From Hoplostethus atlanticus (Eukaryota > Chordata > Actinopteri > Trachichthyiformes > Trachichthyidae), in contig JAXDDX010000001.1 of NCBI GenBank assembly GCA_034670405.1, forward strand, positions 9,245,501 through 9,309,500: 64,000 nt of DNA, in the 5' to 3' direction. Numbering within the stretch: the first letter of the stretch is position 1; each line of letters opens with the position of its first letter. Shown piece by piece: positions 54,797 to 64,000 of this stretch. Below the pieces are notes generated by a model. It ran no database searches, was not told the origin of the DNA, and saw only the letters and a list, made by a program, of their open reading frames with translations. The translations under genes and the position numbers were made by a program.

Positions 54797-55767
54797 ATTG
54801 GTAAAAATGAGTAAATTATTGGTGGAATAAATTTAAAGATTTCTCTCTGCCCTCTATACTAAAATCCAAAGACAGGCGCAGTTTTATTTATTACAGTTCC
54901 TCTTTGCAACATTGTGTCTTTTCTTCTCAAAGCTATTTAGATACATATATATCGTATTATATTATATCTATAATATTCCCTTTGGAAAACCAAAACAAAT
55001 TGTTTGATTATGAAAAAAGCCACGAGTGTTGGTTAAACATTCTCCAAATATAATAGATAGCACAGTCTGGGTTCCAAGGCGGAGGGGTTTTCTCCTGTGG
55101 TCTACTTAGTGGAGCTCCACCTCTGGGCTCAAAAGTCTTCAGTTTAAAAACAGCAGGTAGAGAGAAGACACAACGTGTCATTGCTGTGTCAGCACTATGT
55201 CCATAGTCCTGTGTTCACCATTGTTGATCTCTGTAGAAATATTTTGAAAGGCAACTGAGCTTTCTGTTTGGAACAAGATTCTTCCTCCTCCTCCTTTACT
55301 CAAACTGTAAAAGGTTTTCAGAGGCCTAATAGATGGAGGGACAGAGGTAGAGAGGAGAGGAGGGACGATCTGTGGGAGAATGTGTGGGTGTTACTAAGGG
55401 AACAACAAAAGCTTTCACAAATCAAATGTTCTAACTGGAGCTCATGCGATTTCTCCTCTGCAAAGAAAGACCAGAACCCAGGAGGTCTGATCTGATTGGC
55501 TGCAGGCAGTGAGGTGGGCAGACACTAAGGGCAGGGGAGGGTATGTATTGACTCCTCCTCCTATAATTCAGTGCAGTGCAAGGTATTAATGCAGAACGAA
55601 AACATAAAATTTCACTAAGGACCAAAGGAAAACATTTGCAATGCTAAACATAAAAAAGAGTAAAAGAGGAGTGGTCTCTCTTTTTACCTATTTTCATCAA
55701 CTCTCTATACCTCTCTCTTTCTATCTTCATTCTTCCCTCCATCTTTTGCTGTGTTTCAGTGCAGGGG
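51654..55767 (-). other. shank3 3' UTR and flank
   Basis: 4.1 kb without a supported ORF. The part next to the shank3 stop codon is presumably its 3' UTR; a minus-strand AATAAA tandem lies near 54887 (TTTATTTATT on plus). AT microsatellites sit at 54665-54683 and 54768-54796. A GT run lies near 52005-52030 and CA-rich sequence near 52890. The 3' end of the transcript cannot be fixed. Confidence 0.4.
54768..54796. repeat. (TA)n microsatellite
   Basis: About 29 bases of alternating TA, with a second short AT run 100 bases to the left. Confidence 0.85.
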
Positions 55768-58700
55768 TCAGCTCTCCAGCAGCTGTTTTAATGCTCGTTC
55801 AATGTTCATGCGGTGTCCAACTCGTGTCACTCCCAACTCTGCAAAGTCATCCTTGGTTAGAGCTGGGAGGTGAGAGCCTTCAATCTCATGCTCCTGAAAC
55901 CCTGCTCTGTGCTCCCCCAGATTGATGCTCTCCAGCCAGTCTCCAACATCATATTTGTTCCAGAGGTGGAGGGGTTTCTGGTGGAAGGGCCTGAGGGCCA
56001 GGAGTGGTGATCCCAGCCCAGGGGAGTGAGAGGGGGAAGGGGATGGGGAGCGGGAGCGGGCACTGGAGCTTCTCATTACAAAGCGGACCTCTTTGGGCTC
56101 ATGGGGCAGGCTGAGGCTGGAGGACTTGAGGATGGTGTGTGGCGGTGTAGTCGGGGAGGTTGGTAGGCCGAAGCCTGGGAGTCGTCCATGAAGTTCACTC
56201 CGATCAGGTGAGCCTGAACCTGGGCTGGGGGTGCGTCGGGTGACAGGGTAGCGGCTGCCTGGGCGGATGGTGTATGTGGTGCCATAACTTCTCTGGGAAA
56301 TGGTGTGGAGCTCTCCTAGGCTGCTGAAAAGTCTGGCGGAGAAGGATAAAGACACAGACAGAGGGTTTGAGGAAGGTAGGCCGAGGAAGGAAAAGTGAAT
56401 AAAAGATAGTGAGTGAAAGCAAGTAAATTGTAAGTAAGAAGAGGACAAGAAAATAAGAGTGGAGTTAGCAGAAGAGATACTTTCTGAGAGTTTCATGTAC
56501 AAACTGCTGTGAGGTCTTCTAAAGTAGTCAGTTAGTATAGCCCAGAGGTTAATGACCGTTAGAAAGCTAGTCTCACTTCACAGCAACATCAAAGCAGTAA
56601 GCCTCATTCGTTCATTGAAACACCGCAGCAGTGAAATTATGTGTAGTTTTGGATTAAGAAACAAAATATAAAAGAACATAAAAAAATATAAATGGTAGGT
56701 AGGTAGGTACTTTATTAATCCCCGAGGGAAATTTCTTTTAAAAAATCTCCTAAATTGTCTTCAGCTAGGACTTAAGGTCATACATTAACTACACAACTAG
56801 ACAACATCTGAGTATACCAGTTTATACCCAGTTTCACTGATCACTGACGGTCTACCTTCTCTTATCAAAATCTATGTTCCCTGTAAAGTGATTACTGTGA
56901 CTCCTAAATAGTAAAATGACACCACACTGTCTCATCTAACAATTACAGTATGAACGCGCACTCACGCAAGCACTCACATACATGCACACTTAGACACACT
57001 GTAGTGCAGTAAGTAGGCCTAGGTAGAATACTACATTGTGCGTACCGTGAGTTTGGTACCACATTCTACAAGGAAAATGACATAGATGTGCCTTTCTGTG
57101 AGTGAGAATTATTGGATAGCGAAAACAGAGATGATACTAACAGCTCTGGCATTTGTCTTTACGCTGCTGTTAGTGCTTGTGGGGGCGTCTAGTACAGCAT
57201 CCGTTTCCACAGCTCAATTTCATTTTACCACAATAATGCTTAAATTGCCTTGGAAGTACCGTAACCACTCTATGTAATTCAGTAAGTCTAGGTCTTGGGG
57301 ATTCTTATAGTGACCAACTGACCCAATCTCACCTTCTGCAGCACGAAGAGGAAGAAACATACTAATACAAACATACTAGTAATAATACTACCACCGTGGG
57401 AACTTGAAACTGTGCAATATTCACTCCTGTTACTTTCATAGGACCAATATATGTTGTTGTATCTCCCCTTTTACATCTGACCCTGTACTGAAAATGACAG
57501 GAGCAGATAGTGCAATAGTCTACTGATCTGATGGAGGAAAGGACGGTCAGAAAGGTGGAGAGGGATGGATTAGAGATTAGGGGTAACACAGAGTTTTGTC
57601 TAGCCAGGTGGAGGCAGGTAGAAGGGGAAAGGAGAGGCCTGAATAGATGTGGTAGGAGTTGGAACGACATGAGTTGTCTGTTTCATTCATGCATGGCTGT
57701 GTGTGTGTGTGTGTTGTGCTGGTGTGACAAATGTGTTCCATAATCTGTATGTCATTGGGACATCTGATATGGGTGTGATTTGAACTAAGGAGTGTGATGG
57801 AACGTAGGTGGCTAGGCAGGGCATAGGCTAGAGAAATGATCAAATCAAGGGGAGCCGGCGGATATGAGATGAGCTCCATGCGCACTTACACAGTCGTCCT
57901 GCCCTCCTGGGTGCACAGTCAGTTCTAGACCAATCAGATCAGAGCAGCAGGGCGGAGCATGCAAGGTGAGCAGAGAGAGAGCAATGGGAGAGAATGTTAG
58001 CATCACTCCATGAGACGCAGCCTGCTAACCAGACTTGTATTCTGCCTCAGCCATCTCTGCTTTCTTTGACATGCCTTTTGTGTGTGTGTGTATGTGTGTG
58101 TGTGTGTATGTGTGTTTTGGATGTGTTGGCATGACAATGACAGCAGAGGAGGCTTCAGCACTGGCAGGTCTGACCAGACAGCTACATGAGAGAGAAATGA
58201 GCACACTATTCACATATCAAACACTGCACAATAAAAAAAAATGGAAAAAAAAGTATGAAAAACAAAGGACGGCAAATGTCCCTTGACCTTGTGTGAAATG
58301 AAGAAAAGTTGTGGGCCAAGATATATTTATATAGGTTGGATTGTGTCACTATGTCAGGAATGGCATGTCTACGGAATCATTTCCTCATCAAGACACAAAA
58401 TTTGTAACATATTCAATTTTTTTTGTTTCACTTAGTTTTAGTGCAGTTTAAGAAACAGTGTCCAATAAGCAAGAGAGTCAGGGATCATAGCCATCCTCAA
58501 CACAAACACTGAAAAACAAAACAGAAAGTTATGCAAATTAAATGAACAGAGAAGGAAACCAAAGAGCAAAACTTAAATAAAATGAACACCACAGGTTCTT
58601 AAACCAGCCAAAGCTATGGGACATAGCATGTGAACACGGTGGATATGAATGAGACATATATATTTTGAGGGAGTTTAAATGGGGGTAAAAAGTGATGAGT

Positions 58701-61700
58701 ATTGGGATGCTTCTGCTGCATGTAAAAAATGCTTGGGTGGGTGAGGAGATACAAGCACAGAGGGAGAGAGAGAAAATAATGGTGTCCGTGATCATACTTT
58801 TTACTTTTGTTTATTCAGTCGAGGGCAATCAACTGTCAGGATGGAGCGTGTGGGTGTGACTTTGATAATGTCAAGATGAGTTGCACCTATTGACCCCAAT
58901 CAGAAGATCCTGTTACATGATGCCCTCTATTTGACATCATGTTCTTCTTGGCCATCTCAAGGATCATGATGATGTCAGAGATAATATATTATGTGGCACA
59001 GATCAGTGATTGATGGCTGAATTTTTAAACTGTCATGAGAAAGCTTTTTAAATGGAAGTATTTTTGGTGACAGATGGTAATCATGGTCAGATACTGGTAA
59101 AAAGAAGGAACTGTCAAACTTGCTTGTAAACCTTTTATTATGGATTTGACTTTTGTCCAGTTTTGTCTCTCAATGAAATGGCATACTTGCTTATGAATAT
59201 GTATTTATTGCTGGGTTTCCATCCAACTATTTTAATGCAAATTATGATACATCAAAGAAGAAAGGCTGAATGGAAACAGCATATTTCTATAACTTTTCTT
59301 CAATACCACAAAAAAGTAGCTTGAGTTGGAAAAGTTTGTTGATAAAGAAAGTACGCCATAAATAGTGATGGAAATGCATTTGTTGAATAAAAAATGCCAT
59401 ATGATTCTATGTTTCTGGAGTCCTTCCTGACACTCCCACCACGGGGATAAAAATGTCAGGTAGTAACAACAATAGGTATCCATAGACTGATGACACCAAA
59501 CTACGCTGTCACTCCCGTTTTCAAGGTGCCCATTGTGGTTTTATAGCCATTAGTTCATGCAATACAATATTGCCAAGTGCATTTCTTTATTTTTGAAATA
59601 AGGCCAGAGTTAGTTGACACTTGTTCCATCCTGGTCAGTTATTGTAAGGACTCTTTCCATTATCGTGGATAGATCGTGGGATGTTTTCGGATCTCTGTTC
59701 TACTGAAACATAACAGGAAGCACTTTGGTGGTAGCTGTGTGCGGTTATGTGCATAAGTGTGTGGGTATGTAGTACATACTCCTGGCGATAGCAATGAGGT
59801 GAAAGGAATGATAAAAGCAGAGTCACAGGTCTCTCAGGTCAGTCAGAGGAGGTTAGAGTCTGATCTAACATCTTCACGGTCTTAGATTGCTTTCATCTCT
59901 TCTTAACAGTAACGTAATTGGAAACATGAAAGCAAATTGGAAATACTTTCTTCCACTTCCTTTGTATTTTCACATTAATAAAGATGAGGAGGAGAGGAGA
60001 TGAAAGAACAGGAGCAAAGAAACTATAATAAATCAAACTGAGGTGCATTTGAAGAGTGCCCACTGCCTACTGAGTTCCTTTTGAAGTTATATACTGATTT
60101 TTCTTTTATTGATTGCTGTTCAATTTTCCTCAAGGTTATTCTCCACAGAAGTTATACTACAGAAACAAGACATTATAAGGCCAGCTGATATGACAGTCGG
60201 ACCCCTATTCTATTTGACCTGAAAGGTGTCAATTAACCCATATTTGGTGACTATGTAAAACTACCACACACATCCAAGAAAGACAGCACTCATGCTCTAA
60301 AAACTCTGCATGGCCTAGGTAGATCATTTTAGATAAAATATTAGATAAATCCTAAACCAAATCCCAAGCAGAACAGAAGCAGAACTATTTATTTAAAAGT
60401 TATTTCACCAATTCGATGATCTGAACCAGCCATCAGATCATGAAGGGACTTGTGACATGGCACACCATTAAAGTTTGGTCCTGTTCAAATACCTCTGAAA
60501 ATACAACCTTAAATCTTTGTGGTTATCACTGATGACACAGTAGGATGGGGGAGATTGATAAGACGGAAGCAACACAGTTGCTGGTCTTATCATACTTCCA
60601 TCAGTGATGACTGCAAAGAGCAGTGGATGTAAGGATGTACTGAATATGATTTGAACAAGGGAACTGGAAAAAAAAAGGTCAAGGAAGGTTGGTACTTTCA
60701 GAGGTGGGGTGAGGGGGAGCGAGGTAGCTAGCAGGGCCATAGGTTAGAACCCAACAGCGAGTGTGTGTGAAAGATGAGAAGAGGCTTTCAGGAAGTGCAT
60801 GCTTCCAGGCCCTGTTACCTTGTTTGCACCAACAGATAATAGACTACTGGAACGAACACACACACACACACACACACACACACGTATAGATATATATATA
60901 TATAATACATATGCTCACTACTGTTAAAATATAGAGCACTAAATGCGAAGTCAAGGTACGCCAAGGTACTGTTGTAACCATGGAAACAAGGAGCAGTTCA
61001 TACCCAAGACCAGAGCCATTGATTCTAAATAAATGGCTTTGCTCAAGACATTCCAGGTCTGTAAATAGTACTCTACTATGTCTATCCTCAAAATCTATGA
61101 TTTCTTGAAACCCCAACACCTACACCCAAATTATTTGTTATTCTTTTTAGTTTAGATTCCATAAGTAAGAAACCAGGTGATGCAAACAAGGTAACAACTA
61201 GTATTTAAAAAAGAGAAAATACATGAAACAAAATTTTAAAAAGGGTTATTTCTATTTCAATGGAATTAGTTGATAAGCTTGTTAGGAAAAAGATAAAAAA
61301 ATAAGCTTTGGTTTACCCTAGGAGCTATATGCTTAAGGTTTACTCTCTTCGGTGTCCTTCTCACATCTGTAGGAATATAAAGGACTTCAGGGATAGTATG
61401 AAAAAAAGAAGACACCCACAGATAATATCCAAATAACACCACTGTGCTTCAGATGCATCAGATAACACTGGCGTCTCTGTGCTCTTTGTGTTAGAAACAA
61501 GTTCTCCTTCATCTCTTTTCTCTGCCTCATATCCTCTCTCTCTTCACTGATGTGGCTACATATGACTCACGGAAAGGTATGGCATACATTAACAATGGGA
61601 TTACACTTGCATTGCCAGGGAAGCTAATGCTAGCAATGTTGGTGACCTCTGACCTCATTTTTACTTACCATCACAGTGGACTGGACAGGGCATATGGATT

Positions 61701-64000
61701 AATCAGCATACTTTATCATGAAATAAAAGCACATCACACAGTGTTCAAATATATTCTAAATCTGATGCTAATATCGTTGACTCAACCTCTGAACCTGGAT
61801 CTATATAACAAACAAGTAATGACATTTCAAAATAAAAGAAACCCTGAATTGGTGTCTTCGAAATATGTTGACTTTGAAATAATGAATGAGTGCCTCGATG
61901 TGTGTAATCATTTGTAATCTTCCAGTGGGCTTGTTAATGCAGGATTTAAGAGGGATTAGCCACCGTCATAAAAAAAGAGTAAAAAAAAAAGAATTTGATA
62001 AACATAGGAAAGGAATTAAACTCATTGTATGATAACACTGGCCATATAAAATTCTTAATCAGTCATTACACAGTGCTATATCAGGCAGAGCCCTGATATT
62101 GGCTTCATGTTGTTTGATGACTCTGATGTCTCTGCCACCATTTGAGTAAAATAATTGAAAGTGACTTGAAATTATTGCCAATATATCAAATGTCAAAATG
62201 TATTATGTGCTTCATGTTAAATAAGATTTAAGAAATTGCACATCTTACTTGCTATTCTCTTACCTGGCACCTGCCACAGGTGACTTCCTCCCAGGGTCCA
62301 GCGATGATCCCAGTGGTTCCTCTCCCAACGACCTAGTATCTTTATTTAGCTGCTGGAGCCTTGAACTCAGCTCCCCCATAACAGACGGTTTTCCTCCCTC
62401 GTCTGCACCTAACCCCAGACCCAGCCCGCCTAGATTCCCCAAACTCCCAATACCTAGCCCCACCCCAGGCCCACGGGGCTCTATCGGGTCCCCCCACAGC
62501 TTGGACCTGCGCTGGAAGAGGTAGCGCGGCCTGGTGGGGGCTAGCCCAGACACTGAGGCTGATCCACCTGAGGCCAACCCAGCTCCACCGGCTGCAGCAG
62601 CAGCCAGGGCAGCAGCCTGTTGCTGTGATAGCAGCTCGCTGTCAGAGCTCTGCTTCAGCAGAGGGTCCCTGAAGGTGACAGGGCCTTTGCTGCCTCCTAT
62701 CTGGGACTTGAGTCGGGGCTTGGGAGGCACTGGCGGCTTGTCGAGCACAAAGGTCTGCCCATCGGCGTAGGAGGTGTGTGTGGTGTGTGTGTCGGCGGGT
62801 TCGCCGCTTTCCGAGGACAGTGTGGACATGCTGGATACTGTGGAGACGGTGCTGGTGGTCTCGAGGTGGTGGTCTCGCTCTCTCTCACTGGAGCTACGCG
62901 TGTCAGCCTCCTCCACGCCTGAGTCGGCTGCAGAACCAGACTCCCCCACCGGTGGGGGCTCCAAAGGATCAGAGGTCTTCCCTGAGACGGCTGCTGCACT
63001 GGGTGGAGGTGGAGGCTGGGGAGGCTGAGGCTGGGTGGGGGTCAGGCTGGGTGTTGTTGAGGTTGAGGGGGTTTGCGGTATAGGTGTTGTAGGGGTGGTG
63101 GCAGGTTTAGTTGGGGATGTGGGTGTCCCCTGCGCCTGCGCCTGTGCCTGGCCTGTGCCTGTGCCTGTGCCAGCAGCCCATTAGAAAACTCATCTGGTGG
63201 GGGTACAACTCCAATCTTACGTAGCTCCTCTCTTGTTTCCTCATCACTGGAGGACAACATGGCAGGTGGCAGGGTCACTGTGTATGGATCCACATCCTCC
63301 TCTGAGCTGCCCTGAGCCAGACTCTTCTCTTGGGCTGGGCTAGCAGGGGGCTGAGCTTGGGGCTGGGCTTGGAGTTGGGGCTGGGGCTGGGGCTGGGGCT
63401 GTGGCTGCGGCTGGGAGGCTGAGGGACTCGGGGATTTAGCCCGAGGGCTTGGAGGTTTGCTGGGCTCCGTGATTGTTGAGGCAGGAGCCTGTTCAAGTTC
63501 TGAACCCATTGCCACAGCCTGGCCATTACTGGTAGCATGTACCATGATCAAACCAGCTGTCTTCTGCTGCGATGTATCCATAATGCTGATCAACATACTC
63601 TTCTTATCCTCTGTTCTCTTCTCCTCCTTCCTCTCCTCTGCTCTTCCCTCCATCTCCTGCCGGAATGACAGAGGTGAGGGTGACGTGGCCCACTGGGATT
63701 TGGTGGGTTGGGAGGCCAACATAGTCGCTGGGGAGGGTCCAACTCCATACTCCCCTGCCTTGGCGCTTTGGGGGGAGAAAGGGGGAGATGCGGGCCTCCC
63801 TTCCCTTAGTTGAGACTCTTTGGTCTGAGTATCGATGAATATTATGCCCTGGCCAGCCCGCTCCTGTTTAGTCCTGGGCTCCGGGCTGCTGGATGGGGAC
63901 TGGCTTTGAGAGGTCAGTGCCCTCTCCCTTGCGGCCAGCGCAAGAGCGAGTGGTGAGTTGGGATCCAGGGGCTTTCCTGTGAGCGGATGGATAAAGGTGG
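55768..64000 (-). CDS. shank3: SH3 and multiple ankyrin repeat domains protein 3, last two coding exons (5' part outside window)
   Basis: Two exons in transcript order: 64000-62264 (continues right of the window) and 56332-55768, separated by a 5.9-kb intron; phases join (AG|A, Arg). The first is the 3' part of the long proline-rich exon. It begins TFIHPLTGKPLDPNSPLALA and contains SSSDEETREELRKIGVVPPP then DEFSNG (Homer EVH1 ligand PPxxF as PPDEF), SAADSGVEEADTRSSS, the cortactin-type ligand KPPVPPKPRLK, GPVTFRDPLLKQSSDSEL, RPRYLFQRRSKLWGDP and SSRLQQLNKDTRSLGEEP. The last exon has LFSSLGEL, ILKSSSLSLPHEPKEVRFV and the C-terminal SAM domain (LHLWNKYDVGDWLES to the end), which polymerises the scaffold under the postsynaptic density. 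These blocks match SHANK3, not SHANK1/2. The reading frame breaks once near 63149-63153 by a missing base in a repeat. Ankyrin, SH3 and PDZ exons would lie to the right. Confidence 0.9.
56693..56740. repeat. GGTA tandem plus ACTTTATTAATCCCC repeat copy
   Basis: The best-preserved of the four copies of this dispersed repeat in the window: GTAGGTAGGTACTTTATTAATCCCCGAGGG then AAATTTC. The tandem GGTA lies at its left end, as in the copy near 2835. Confidence 0.65.
58078..58120. repeat. (GT)n microsatellite in shank3 intron
   Basis: GT dinucleotide run with AT interruptions; the HTHTHT and CVCMCV open frames here are artefacts. Confidence 0.9.
60859..60905. repeat. (CA)n-(TA)n microsatellite in shank3 intron
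   Basis: CA dinucleotides to about 60882 followed by a short TA run. Confidence 0.9.
63131..63171 (-). repeat. Hexanucleotide repeat coding for Ala-Gln in shank3, one unit short by a base
   Basis: On the plus strand the units are TGCGCC, TGCGCC, TGTGCC, TGGCC, TGTGCC, TGTGCC, TGTGCC. The fourth (63149-63153) has five bases instead of six. On the coding strand this is a GCACAG (Ala-Gln) run. The upstream frame would end at a TGA at 63042-63044; the conserved SHANK3 frame resumes in another phase from this point. Confidence 0.8.
63360..63420 (-). repeat. Pro-Gln coding repeat in shank3
   Basis: CAGCCC/CAGCCA hexamers encode about six PQ pairs followed by LQAQPQAQPP. A lineage-specific low-complexity insertion in the proline-rich region. 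Confidence 0.7.

Larger units (their letters stand above)
56333..62263 (-). other. shank3 intron before the last exon
   Basis: 5.9 kb with GT donor at 62262-62263 and AG acceptor at 56333-56334. No supported coding sequence on either strand. It contains GT/CA microsatellites (58078-58120, 60859-60882 plus a TA run to 60905), a GGTA run with an ACTTTATTAATCCCCGAGGG repeat copy (56693-56740) and otherwise A/T-rich unique sequence. A promoter for a short 3' transcript cannot be excluded. Confidence 0.6.

Overview
The window is vertebrate nuclear DNA, almost certainly from a teleost fish. Its genes are split into many short exons with GT/AG borders, CA/CT/GT microsatellites are dense, and it carries L2-like and L1-like non-LTR retrotransposon pieces plus a repeat tail (ATTAC repeats next to CATTTAGCAGACGC) that I know from teleost genomes. 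No bacterial, viral or CRISPR-type feature is present. The species cannot be fixed from the sequence. Gene names come from remembered protein families, not from a database search; exon borders were read by hand from splice signals and checked for reading phase.

Layout, left to right. (1) 1-512 (+): 3' part of a four-helix membrane protein, tmem140-like. (2) 1035-2117 (-): cyren, a small Ku-binding regulator of end joining, in three exons. (3) 2749-3500 (+): a two-exon PRY-SPRY (B30.2) piece with no RING, B-box or NACHT exon in sight. (4) 3.5-11.4 kb: a gene-poor, microsatellite-rich stretch. (5) 11.4-18.9 kb (+): neto2-like, complete in 12 coding exons (kainate-receptor auxiliary subunit). 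(6) 21.3-26.1 kb (-): tmem116, a seven-helix orphan receptor-like gene in 12 exons, with a one-base frameshift in exon 10. (7) 27.5-32.7 kb (+): class II ARF GTPase, closest to arf5, complete at 180 aa. (8) 32.9-35.1 kb: a 5'-truncated L2-like LINE whose reverse-transcriptase frame is still open, next to a second, oppositely oriented copy of its own tail. (9) 37.9-41.5 kb (+): ptpdc1. (10) 42.65-44.4 kb (+): cimap1a/odf3-like axonemal protein. (11) 47.4-50.0 kb (+): rabl2. (12) 51.4-51.65 kb (-): an unrecognised 70-codon intronless ORF. (13) 55.8-64.0 kb (-): last two coding exons of shank3, running off the right edge; the large proline-rich exon has a one-base frameshift inside a hexanucleotide repeat.

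How it fits together. tmem140 and cyren are neighbours in human (7q33), and rabl2 lies near shank3 in human (22q13.33), so both ends keep ancient vertebrate linkage. The middle holds three consecutive genes tied to cilia or flagella (ptpdc1, cimap1, rabl2), all on the plus strand. neto2 and shank3 are both postsynaptic genes but sit 37 kb apart. Two one-base frameshifts in otherwise well-kept genes, both in slip-prone sequence, look more like consensus or assembly errors than gene death, though neither can be settled from the sequence alone.
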